19,026 bases of DNA from an uncultured Garciella sp. (GTDB lineage Bacteria > Bacillota > Clostridia > Eubacteriales > Garciellaceae). Below the pieces are notes generated by a model. That model saw only the letters and a list, made by a program, of their open reading frames with translations. It had not been told where the DNA came from and did no database searches. The number at the start of each line of letters is the position of its first letter. The first letter of the stretch is position 1. The stretch covers positions 1-19,026 of the forward strand of contig USMD01000029.1 of the NCBI GenBank assembly GCA_900555725.1, read 5' to 3'. Below are positions 7,849-14,111 of the stretch, in pieces. Both the position numbers and the translations under genes were made by a program.

Positions 7849-8105
7849 ATGTCTAAGCTTTTGTTGTTGTCAAAGGAAAAAGAGAAGCTGGAGGTATTAA
7901 TGATTTTACCTTAGAATAGTAATGAATAGAAGAATGATAGGAAAAAGATTTATTTTTAAATGATTTAGAAATGATTCAAGAAGTTGCGGTAGGGATTGCT
8001 ATGGGAAATGCACTACCAGGAGTAAAACAGGTTGCTGATTATGTAACGGAACCAGTGGATAAAGAAGGAATCCGTAAGGGATTAAAATATTTTCAATTGA
8101 TATAA
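7849..8105 (+). pseudogene. Decayed Cof-type HAD phosphatase remnant
   Basis: Codons 7950-8102 read LFLNDLEMIQEVAVGIAMGN followed by ALPGVKQVADYVTEPVDKEG and a short tail to a stop at 8103. This is the conserved C-terminal motif of Cof-like HAD sugar-phosphate phosphatases (NDLEM...GVAMGNA...K..ADYVT...DGI). The catalytic N-terminal half is gone. An ATG at 7849 with a ribosome site (AAAGGG) opens a 21-codon frame, MSKLLLLSKEKEKLEVL..., which resembles the middle of such proteins and stops at 7912; the frame and a stretch of sequence are then lost before the C-terminal part. Such phosphatases often accompany PTS operons, so the gene probably once belonged to this locus. It is too decayed to act. 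Confidence 0.72.
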
Positions 8106-8113
8106 ATTTAGCT

Positions 8114-8152
8114 AAAAAAATCTTCTCGTGATTTATGAGAAGATTTTTTTTC
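8114..8152 (+). terminator. Intrinsic terminator after licR and the HAD remnant
   Basis: AAAAAAATCTTCTC (8114-8127) pairs with GAGAAGATTTTTTT (8137-8150) around a nine-base loop and runs into further T residues. It ends the licR transcript before the GH4 promoter. Confidence 0.93.
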
Positions 8153-8184
8153 TATTATTTTTAGATGTGAGAAAAGAAGATTTT

Positions 8185-8266
8185 AAAGAAATTTAGGTAG
8201 AATATTTTCCGTTGTAAAAGAGAAAAACTTTCCCTTAAGGTTAAAACGGTTACATAATAGAATGTA
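8185..8266 (+). promoter_or_regulatory. GH4-gene promoter module, copy 1 of an 82-bp repeat
   Basis: This segment aligns without gaps to 9802-9883, with 11 differences by my count. Inside it, 8190-8213 is identical in both copies (it contains TTTAGGTAGAATATTTTCC) and is the best candidate for the LicR-type activator site. The likely -10 is TAGAAT (8258-8263); the -35 position holds TTAAGG (8235-8240), far from consensus, as expected for an activator-dependent promoter. The assignment of binding proteins is inference. Confidence 0.7.
8241..8254 (+). promoter_or_regulatory. cre site (CcpA operator)
   Basis: TTAAAACGGTTACA matches the cre consensus TGWAANCGNTNWCA at 13 of 14 positions. It lies between the presumed -35 and -10 of the GH4 promoter, where CcpA with HPr-Ser-P would block RNA polymerase when preferred sugars are present. 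Confidence 0.8.
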
Positions 8267-8360
8267 GTCAAGAGGATATTTAGAAATAAACATTTTTAGT
8301 TTGTACAACAGAGATGAGTCAAGTTTTTAAAATCATTTATTATACAGAGGGGGATTGGAA

Positions 8361-9683
8361 ATGAAGAAAGGGATAAAAATTGCAACAATAGGTGGAGGTT
8401 CAAGTTATACTCCAGAATTAATTGATGGATTTATTAAGCGATATCAAGAGTTGCCAGTATCTGAAATATGGCTGGTGGATATTGAAGAAGGAAAGGAAAA
8501 ACTTGAAATTGTCGGTAATTTAGCAAAACGAATGATTAAAAAAGCAGGGTTACCTATTGATGTTCACTTGACTTTAGATAGAAGAGCTGCATTAAAAGAT
8601 GCGGATTTTGTTACTACACAATTTCGGGTGGGTTTATTAGATGCACGGATTAAAGATGAACGGATTCCATTAAAATATGGGGTTCTAGGACAAGAAACTA
8701 ATGGTCCTGGAGGATTATTTAAAGGACTTCGAACAATTCCAGTTATTCTTGATATTTGTAGGGATATAGAAGAGCTCTGTCCGAATGCTTGGCTCATTAA
8801 TTTTACAAATCCATCAGGAATGGTAACAGAAACAGTCTTAAGGTATTCTAATATAAAAAAGGTAGTCGGATTATGTAATGTTCCCATTGGAATAGAAATG
8901 GCAATTGCCGAACTATTAGATGTGGACCCTTCCAGAATTCGAATTGATTTTGCGGGACTGAATCACATGGTTTATGGATTAGATGTATATTTAGATGGAG
9001 TAAGTGTAAAAGATCAGGTTATTAATATGTTAACCAAGCTAGAGGACAGCAGTTTAGTAAAAAATATAAAAGGATTGAAATGGGAGCCTGCATTTTTAAA
9101 GGCACTCAATGCAATTCCTTGCTCTTATCATAATTATTACTATAAAGCTCGGGAAATGTTTGAAAAGACAAAAGAAGAAGCAGAAAAAGAAGGAACACGT
9201 GGAGAAGTAGTGAAAAAATTAGAAAAGGAATTATTCGAACTATATAAAGACCCCAATTTAGACATTAAGCCACCACAATTGGAAAAACGTGGAGGTGCTT
9301 ATTATTCTGATGCAGCCGTAAGATTAATCTCTAGTATTTATAATGATAAGCGAGATATACAACCTGTTAATACTATGAATAACGGTGCGATTGCAAGCTT
9401 ACCAGATGAATCGGCAGTAGAAATTAGCTGTGTCATTACAAAAGAAGGGCCCAAACCAATTGCGATAGGAGATCTACCTGTTGCAGTAAGGGGACTTGTA
9501 CAACAAATCAAATCCTTTGAACGAATTGCTGCAGAGGCTGCTGTAACAGGAGATTATAATTTAGCAGTCTTGGCCTTAACTATTAATCCACTCGTAGCAT
9601 CTGATCGATTGGCCAAACAAATTGTAGACGAAATGTTAGAAGCCCATAAAAAATATTTGCCACAATTTTTCAAGAAGAAATAA
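8361..9683 (+). CDS. licH: GH4 6-phospho-beta-glucosidase (NAD+/Mn2+-dependent)
   Basis: A 440-residue glycoside hydrolase family 4 enzyme that cleaves cytosolic cellobiose-6-phosphate or related beta-glucoside phosphates by an NAD+-dependent redox-elimination mechanism. The Rossmann NAD loop is GGGSSYTPEL (10-19). The metal ligands are C172 in GLCNVP and H202 in GLNH, as in characterised family members. INFTNPSG (about 146-153) and GGLFKGLRT are also typical. I use ATG 8361 because AGAGGGGG (8346-8353) is well spaced from it; a TTG at 8355 would add two residues but overlaps the spacer. The gene has its own promoter and terminator, so it forms a separate transcript from licBC, under the same controls. 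Confidence 0.93.
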   Translation: MKKGIKIATIGGGSSYTPELIDGFIKRYQELPVSEIWLVDIEEGKEKLEIVGNLAKRMIKKAGLPIDVHLTLDRRAALKDADFVTTQFRVGLLDARIKDERIPLKYGVLGQETNGPGGLFKGLRTIPVILDICRDIEELCPNAWLINFTNPSGMVTETVLRYSNIKKVVGLCNVPIGIEMAIAELLDVDPSRIRIDFAGLNHMVYGLDVYLDGVSVKDQVINMLTKLEDSSLVKNIKGLKWEPAFLKALNAIPCSYHNYYYKAREMFEKTKEEAEKEGTRGEVVKKLEKELFELYKDPNLDIKPPQLEKRGGAYYSDAAVRLISSIYNDKRDIQPVNTMNNGAIASLPDESAVEISCVITKEGPKPIAIGDLPVAVRGLVQQIKSFERIAAEAAVTGDYNLAVLALTINPLVASDRLAKQIVDEMLEAHKKYLPQFFKKK

Positions 9684-9704
9684 CAACGAAAGGATAGAGG
9701 ACAT

Positions 9705-9750
9705 AAAAGATTCTTCCATTTATAAAAACAAAATGGAGGGATCTTTTATT
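9705..9750 (+). terminator. Intrinsic terminator after the GH4 gene
   Basis: AAAAGATTCTTCCATTT (9705-9721) pairs with AAATGGAGGGATCTTTT (9731-9747), with G-U pairs near the middle, followed by TTATT. Confidence 0.85.
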
Positions 9751-9801
9751 CTATTAAAAAGGATTTTAATGATCTTTTTAATGTAGAAAAAATAGACTTT
9801 C

Positions 9802-9883
9802 AAAGGAATTTAGGTAGAATATTTTCCGTTATAAAAAGGAAAAAGCTTCTCTTAAGGTTTAAACGATTACATATTAAAATGTA
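9802..9883 (+). promoter_or_regulatory. licB promoter module, copy 2 of the 82-bp repeat
   Basis: Homologous to 8185-8266 over its whole length, including the block 9807-9830 that is identical to 8190-8213. The probable -10 is TAAAAT (9875-9880), at the same offset as in copy 1, and the -35 position again reads TTAAGG. In this copy TTTTCC and GGAAAA (9821-9842) form a clear inverted repeat spaced by ten bases, which could be the activator half-sites; in copy 1 the right half is degenerate. Confidence 0.7.
9858..9871 (+). promoter_or_regulatory. cre site (CcpA operator)
   Basis: TTTAAACGATTACA matches TGWAANCGNTNWCA at 13 of 14 positions, with the same G-to-T departure as the copy in front of the GH4 gene and the same place between -35 and -10. 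Confidence 0.8.
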
Positions 9884-9930
9884 AATAGAAAGAAAACTTA
9901 AAAATAAACATCTTATAGGAGGAATGAAAT

Positions 9931-10239
9931 ATGAAATCTATTATGTTAGTTTGTGCAGCAGGAATGAGTACAAGTTTGTTGGTTTCTAAAATGAAAAAAG
10001 CTGCAGAAAAAAAAGGGATAGAAGCAGACATCTTTTCAGTTGCAGCTCAAGAAGCAGAAGAAACAGTAAAAAGAAAGCATGTAGATGTAGTACTTTTAGG
10101 ACCACAGGTAAGGTATAGAAAAGAACAATTTCAAAAATCGTTAGGAGGGATTCCAGTTGAAGCCATTGATATGAAATATTATGGAACTATGAATGGAGAA
10201 AAAGTATTAGAGCAAGCACTTAGTTTAATAAAGGAATAA
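9931..10239 (+). CDS. licB: PTS lactose/cellobiose-family IIB component
   Basis: A 102-residue cytosolic phosphocarrier. The phosphorylated cysteine is C8 in MLVCAAGMSTS, with the standard P-loop after it; VVLLGPQVRY is the second family signature. It takes phosphate from IIA-His (LicA, encoded at 13404) and passes it to the sugar as this crosses IIC. The ribosome site TAGGAGGA precedes ATG 9931. It is the first gene of the transcript that continues with IIC 38 bases later. EIIB phosphorylation state also feeds back on LicR. Confidence 0.95.
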   Translation: MKSIMLVCAAGMSTSLLVSKMKKAAEKKGIEADIFSVAAQEAEETVKRKHVDVVLLGPQVRYRKEQFQKSLGGIPVEAIDMKYYGTMNGEKVLEQALSLIKE

Positions 10240-10277
10240 GTTTTTACATTTTAGAGATATAAAAAGGAGGGGTAAAA

Positions 10278-11594
10278 ATGGGAAAATTTATGGATATCTT
10301 AGAGAAAAAAATGGTTCCCATTGCGATAAAATTAGACAATAATCGATATGTACGTGCAATCAAAGATAGTTTTATCAGTGTGATTTCTCTTTTGATTGTG
10401 GGTTCTGTTTTTCTTTTAATAGCCAATCTTCCGATTAGTGGATACCCAGAATTTATGGAGTCGATATTGGGAGAAAATTGGAAGACGTATTTTACAGTAG
10501 CGAACGATGTTACCATGAATATAATGACAATTTATGTCATTATTGCAATGGCAAAAAGTTTAGCTGATATCTATAAAATGGATAATATATCTGTTATTTC
10601 ATCTGTTCTTGCAGCATTTTTTATGTTGACACCAATGGTTGAATTTGAAGAAGGTGCTCTTGGAATTCCTGTATCCAATCTTGGTGCTAGTGGGTTGTTT
10701 TTAGGGATAATTACAGCAGTACTTGCTGTAGAACTTCAGCGTTATATTGAAGGAAAAGGCTGGACCATTAAAATGCCAGAATCTGTTCCAGAAAATGTAT
10801 CTCGATCTTTTTCTTCTTTAATTCCTTTATTTATCATTATTGCTTTCTTTAATATCATTCGTATTTTATTTTCTCTTACGGGATATCAAACAGCACAAAA
10901 TTTTATTTATACGATTTTACAATTGCCCTTATTAAATCTAGGAAATACATTAGGTGCAATGTTGATTGCAGAGCTATTTGAGCAAGGATTATGGTCTTTT
11001 GGGATTCACGGTTCTAGTATTGTAAGTGGAATTATGCAGCCAATATGGTTAACACTTACAGCAGATAATGCAGCAGCATTTAATGCAGGAGAGCCCATTC
11101 CTTATATTATCAACTATCAATTCTATTCAAATTTTATTAAAATTGGTGGTGCTGGTGGCACTTTAGGATTGGCTTTGGTTATGACATTTTTGGCTAAATC
11201 AAAACAGTATAAGGCATTAGGAAAACTTGCTGTTGGACCTGGAATTTTTAATATTAACGAACCTATTATCTTTGGAATTCCTGTTGTATTAAATCCTATT
11301 ATGTTAATTCCTTTTATCATTACACCATTGGTGTTAGCAGCAGTAGCTTATGTTTCTATGTCTATAGGATTAGTTCCCTATACCAATGGAACCAATCTTC
11401 CATGGACGACACCACCAATTATTGCAGGACTTTTATTAAGTGGTTGGAGAGGGGCATTATTAAATATTGTTCAAATATTTATTTCTGCAGGAATTTATTA
11501 TCCATTCTTTAGAATTGTTGACCGTATGGCATGGAAAAATGAACAGGAAATGGAGCAAGAAATAGAGATACAAGAAATACAAATTGATGAATGA
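10278..11594 (+). CDS. licC: PTS lactose/cellobiose-family IIC permease
   Basis: A 438-residue integral membrane protein, the usual length for the EIIC-Lac/Cel family, with around ten hydrophobic segments starting with SFISVISLLIVGSVFLLIA near residue 30. The substrate-site signature GIFNINEPIIFGIPVVLNP is intact, with E328 in NEP expected to contact the sugar 6-OH. The later NGTNLPWTTPPIIAGLL.SGW segment is also diagnostic. The ribosome site AAAGGAGGGG lies just before ATG 10278. It imports cellobiose or longer beta-glucosides with phosphorylation by LicB. The C-terminus is a short acidic cytosolic tail (NEQEMEQEIEIQEIQ). Confidence 0.95.
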   Translation: MGKFMDILEKKMVPIAIKLDNNRYVRAIKDSFISVISLLIVGSVFLLIANLPISGYPEFMESILGENWKTYFTVANDVTMNIMTIYVIIAMAKSLADIYKMDNISVISSVLAAFFMLTPMVEFEEGALGIPVSNLGASGLFLGIITAVLAVELQRYIEGKGWTIKMPESVPENVSRSFSSLIPLFIIIAFFNIIRILFSLTGYQTAQNFIYTILQLPLLNLGNTLGAMLIAELFEQGLWSFGIHGSSIVSGIMQPIWLTLTADNAAAFNAGEPIPYIINYQFYSNFIKIGGAGGTLGLALVMTFLAKSKQYKALGKLAVGPGIFNINEPIIFGIPVVLNPIMLIPFIITPLVLAAVAYVSMSIGLVPYTNGTNLPWTTPPIIAGLLLSGWRGALLNIVQIFISAGIYYPFFRIVDRMAWKNEQEMEQEIEIQEIQIDE

Positions 11595-11606
11595 TAGCTT
11601 AAATAA

Positions 11607-11930
11607 ACAGAGTTCTTGGCTTCAGATGAAGTTTTTACTCTAGCTGAAGCTAGAAATCGTTATCCAGGGACATAGCTGCCGTTATACACAGTATAAGAAC
11701 TCTAACTTGCTAAAGCAAAAGAGTTCTAGTATCTCCCACTTTTAAGCAGATGACCAAAATCTCCGATTTTGTGCTCAGTCGCTTAGTTCGTTCAGCGAGA
11801 TATTTATTAAATCGTATTCTGTTTCTCAAAAAAGAAATAATCTTGCAACGTCCTACTTTCCCAGATAGAAGCGGGAGTCTTACGGCAGGTAGTCATCGGA
11901 TAAAAGTAAAAATAAAGGGTTTTGAACCAT
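11607..11930. mobile_element. Structured non-coding segment, possible IS200/IS605-type remnant
   Basis: This 325-base gap splits what should be a tight operon (IIC to GH1). It has no convincing gene and is richer in G+C and hairpins than its surroundings. Stems: AGAACTCT-AAC-TTGC-TAAA-GCAA-A-AGAGTTCT (11696-11727); GCTTCAG/CTGAAGC (11619-11650); CAAAATC-TCC-GATTTTG (11755-11771); TCGCT/AGCGA (11779-11798); ACTTTCCC/GGGAGT (about 11854-11879); and a terminal GGTT-TTG-AACC (11918-11928). The AGAGTTCTT at 11610-11618 can also pair with 11695-11703. Dense short palindromes without a transposase are typical of palindrome-associated or IS200/IS605-derived elements and of their guide RNAs. Read on the minus strand, 11842-11898 also resembles the 3' part of 5S rRNA (CTGGGAAAGTAGGACGTTGC). 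Orientation and exact ends are uncertain. Confidence 0.45.
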
Positions 11931-11950
11931 GAAGAAAGGTGGTAAAATAG

Positions 11951-13372
11951 ATGTACTATAAAAAATTAAAAGATTTTCCGAAAGATTTTCTTTGGGGGGC
12001 TTCTACTTCAGCCTATCAGGTAGAAGGAGCTTGGAATGAAGATGGAAAAGGGCTATCTACACAAGATATGTTAACGCCTCCAGAAAATACAACAGATTTT
12101 AAGGTAGCCAGTGACCACTATCACTGTATGGAGGAAGATGTAGAATTATTTGCTGAAATGGGCTTAAAGGCGTATCGTTTTTCCATTGCATGGAGTAGAA
12201 TTTTATCGGAAGGAAGAGGGAAAATAAATCAAAAAGGAATTGATTTTTACAACCGATTGATTGATGAATTATTAAAATATAATATCCAACCAATTGTAAC
12301 CATGTTTCACTTTGATTTGCCTTGGAGTTTGGCAAAAGAAGGTGGATGGATCAATCGTTCTATTATTGAAGACTTTAAAGACTATGCAAAGATTTTATTT
12401 GAAAACTTTGGGGATCGGGTGAAATACTGGCTTACTATTAATGAACAAAATATGATGATTTTAGTAGGAAATCTTTTAGGAACCAAAACATCAAAAAATC
12501 TGCAAGAAACTTATCAACAAAACCATCATATGCTGCTTGCACAAGCAGAAGCAATGCGTTTATGCCATGAAATGTTGCTCGATGCCCAAATTGGTCCTGC
12601 TCCGAATATATCACCGGTATATCCTGCGACCAATAAACCAGAGGATATGTTAGCAGCGGAAAACTGGGCGGCGCTTCGCAATTGGTTATATTTGGATGCT
12701 TGTGTGAAAGGAATTTATAATCCAACTGCTTGGGCTTTTTTAGAAGAGAAAAAGATACTTCCTAATATGGAGAAGGGGGATTTGGATATTTTAAAAGCTG
12801 GGAAACCTGATTTTATAGCATTTAATTATTATAATTCAACAACGGTATCTGCCTCTTTACCGGATGATCCTGTGAAATATGATAAATATGACAAAAAGAA
12901 AATGATCAGTGAACCCGGCGTTTATGAAATGGTAGAAAACCCTAATTTACCAAAAACTCCATTTAATTGGGAGATAGATCCAGTTGGATTTCGCATTATA
13001 TTAAGACAATTATATGATCGCTATCATTTGCCTTTGTTGATCACAGAAAATGGAATAGGATTATATGATGAGTTAGACGAAAACGGGAAGATTAATGATG
13101 ATATTAGAATTGATTTTTACCAGCAGCATATCATGGAAATGCAAAAAGCAATGACTGATGGAGTAGAAGTATTGGGATACAATCCATGGTCAGCTATTGA
13201 TTTGGTTAGTACTCATGAAGGCTTTAGAAAAAGATATGGTTTTATTTATGTAAATAGAAAAGAATTTGATTTATTGGATATGAATCGTATTCCCAAAAAG
13301 AGCTTTTACTGGTATCAAAAATTGATTCGAGAAAATAAAATACCAGGAAAAAACAGTAGTATAGGAATCTAA
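11951..13372 (+). CDS. bglA: GH1 6-phospho-beta-glucosidase
   Basis: A 473-residue family 1 glycoside hydrolase. The acid/base glutamate is E165 in TINEQN and the nucleophile is E366 in LITENGIG; WGASTSAYQVEG near the N-terminus is the family entry signature. S420, K427 and Y429 in LVSTHEGFRKRYGFIYV form the phosphate-binding S-x6-K-x-Y set that separates phospho-glucosidases from plain beta-glucosidases. It hydrolyses cellobiose-6-phosphate or aryl-beta-glucoside phosphates in the cytosol to glucose-6-phosphate. ATG 11951 follows AAAGGTGG (11936-11943). It is separated from licC by the structured segment and has no clear promoter of its own, so it depends on read-through or on a promoter inside that segment. 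It is the second phospho-beta-glucosidase of the locus and is unrelated in mechanism to the GH4 enzyme. Confidence 0.94.
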   Translation: MYYKKLKDFPKDFLWGASTSAYQVEGAWNEDGKGLSTQDMLTPPENTTDFKVASDHYHCMEEDVELFAEMGLKAYRFSIAWSRILSEGRGKINQKGIDFYNRLIDELLKYNIQPIVTMFHFDLPWSLAKEGGWINRSIIEDFKDYAKILFENFGDRVKYWLTINEQNMMILVGNLLGTKTSKNLQETYQQNHHMLLAQAEAMRLCHEMLLDAQIGPAPNISPVYPATNKPEDMLAAENWAALRNWLYLDACVKGIYNPTAWAFLEEKKILPNMEKGDLDILKAGKPDFIAFNYYNSTTVSASLPDDPVKYDKYDKKKMISEPGVYEMVENPNLPKTPFNWEIDPVGFRIILRQLYDRYHLPLLITENGIGLYDELDENGKINDDIRIDFYQQHIMEMQKAMTDGVEVLGYNPWSAIDLVSTHEGFRKRYGFIYVNRKEFDLLDMNRIPKKSFYWYQKLIRENKIPGKNSSIGI

Positions 13373-13403
13373 CATTTTACTAAGAGAGTTAGGATGTGAC
13401 ACT

Positions 13404-13721
13404 ATGAATGAACAATTGGCAGAATCCATTAGTTTTCAGCTTATTAGTAATATAGGAAATGCAAAAAGTCTTATAATGGAAGCGTTATATTGTGCTAAAG
13501 CAGGAAATTTTCAATTGGCTGATAAAAAATTAAAAGAGGCAGATCAGTATTTTACAGAAGGACATAAAATACATGCTTCTTTAATTCAAAAAGAAGCGTC
13601 AGGAGAAAGATTAAATTTTTCACTTTTAATTATGCATGCAGAAGATCAACTAATGAGTACAGAAACCATTCGAGAATTAGTAAAAGAAATGATAGACATC
13701 TATAGAAAGATAGAAAATTAA
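13404..13721 (+). CDS. licA: PTS lactose/cellobiose-family IIA component
   Basis: A 105-residue all-helical phosphocarrier. H78 in LLIMHAEDQLM is the phosphorylation site and D81 is the conserved metal-binding aspartate at the trimer axis. It carries phosphate from HPr to LicB. It lies 31 bases after the GH1 gene and just before a strong terminator, so it ends the operon. The IIA gene is separated from IIB and IIC by the GH1 gene and the inserted segment. The ribosome site (TTAGGATG) is modest. Confidence 0.95.
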   Translation: MNEQLAESISFQLISNIGNAKSLIMEALYCAKAGNFQLADKKLKEADQYFTEGHKIHASLIQKEASGERLNFSLLIMHAEDQLMSTETIRELVKEMIDIYRKIEN

Positions 13722-13728
13722 AATATCT

Positions 13729-13766
13729 AAAAAAGCCTAATGAATCCAAGCTCATTAGGCTTTTTT
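13729..13766 (+). terminator. Intrinsic terminator of the PTS operon
   Basis: AAAAAAGCCTAATGA (13729-13743) pairs perfectly with TCATTAGGCTTTTTT (13752-13766) around an eight-base loop. With A and T tracts on both sides it may also act on the minus strand. Confidence 0.96.
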
Positions 13767-13815
13767 AGTAATAAGTAAAAAGTAATACTAAAAAATTCTG
13801 AAAACGTTAAAATCA

Positions 13816-13844
13816 TTGACAAAATATCAGGAAAATACTATACT
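13816..13844 (+). promoter_or_regulatory. guaBA promoter
   Basis: TTGACA (13816-13821) and TATACT (13839-13844) are separated by exactly 17 bases, a consensus sigma-A promoter. Transcription should start near 13851, just before the riboswitch. Confidence 0.9.
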
Positions 13845-13864
13845 AAGTGGAAAATAAAAAATTT

Positions 13865-13932
13865 CCTCATATATCCCTAGAAATATGGTCTAGGAGTCTC
13901 TACCAAGCAACCGTAAATTGTTTGACTATGGG
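13865..13932 (+). ncRNA. Guanine-class purine riboswitch aptamer
   Basis: The three-way junction is readable. P1 is CTCATA (13867-13872 area) against TATGGG at the 3' side. P2 is CCTAGA/TCTAGG enclosing the loop AATATGG. J2/3 is AGTCTCTACC. P3 is AAGCAA/TTGTTT enclosing CCGTAAA. The 3' junction is TGACTATG, whose C is the specificity base (C74 in xpt numbering) that pairs with guanine; a U would mean adenine. Placed between a consensus promoter and guaB with a terminator behind it, it should turn guaBA off when guanine is plentiful. Confidence 0.94.
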
Positions 13933-13993
13933 TGAAAATACTCAAAGGCTCAATTTTATTTTCCATTTACGACTTTGGAAATACTTATCCTGT

Positions 13994-14038
13994 AACAAAG
14001 GAGTATGTTTCACTCATGAAACTACTGCTTTGTTTTTT
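13994..14038 (+). terminator. Riboswitch-controlled terminator before guaB
   Basis: AACAAAG (13994-14000) pairs with CTTTGTT, and the inner AGTATGTTTCA pairs with TGAAACTACT with one bulge, closed by the loop CTCA. T6 follows to 14038. This is the expression platform of the guanine riboswitch. The 13933-13993 stretch between aptamer and terminator should hold the competing antiterminator, which I could not resolve by eye. Confidence 0.85.
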
Positions 14039-14111
14039 ATTTTTATTACAATTCAACATATATTTTTATCCATAAAAATGGCAAAATATTAAATAGAGAG
14101 GAGCATGACAA

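Noticed and set aside
11695..11730. Terminator after licC
   Set aside because: The 11696-11727 stem is strong but is not followed by a T-run, so it is unlikely to be an intrinsic terminator; it fits the structured element instead.
11750..11932. 60-codon + strand ORF between IIC and GH1
   Set aside because: It has no ribosome site, a basic low-complexity product, and coincides with strong hairpins; structured non-coding DNA explains it better.
13847..14092. 81-codon + strand ORF upstream of guaB
   Set aside because: It starts with GTG or a similar codon near the transcription start, has no ribosome site, and lies across the riboswitch aptamer and terminator.
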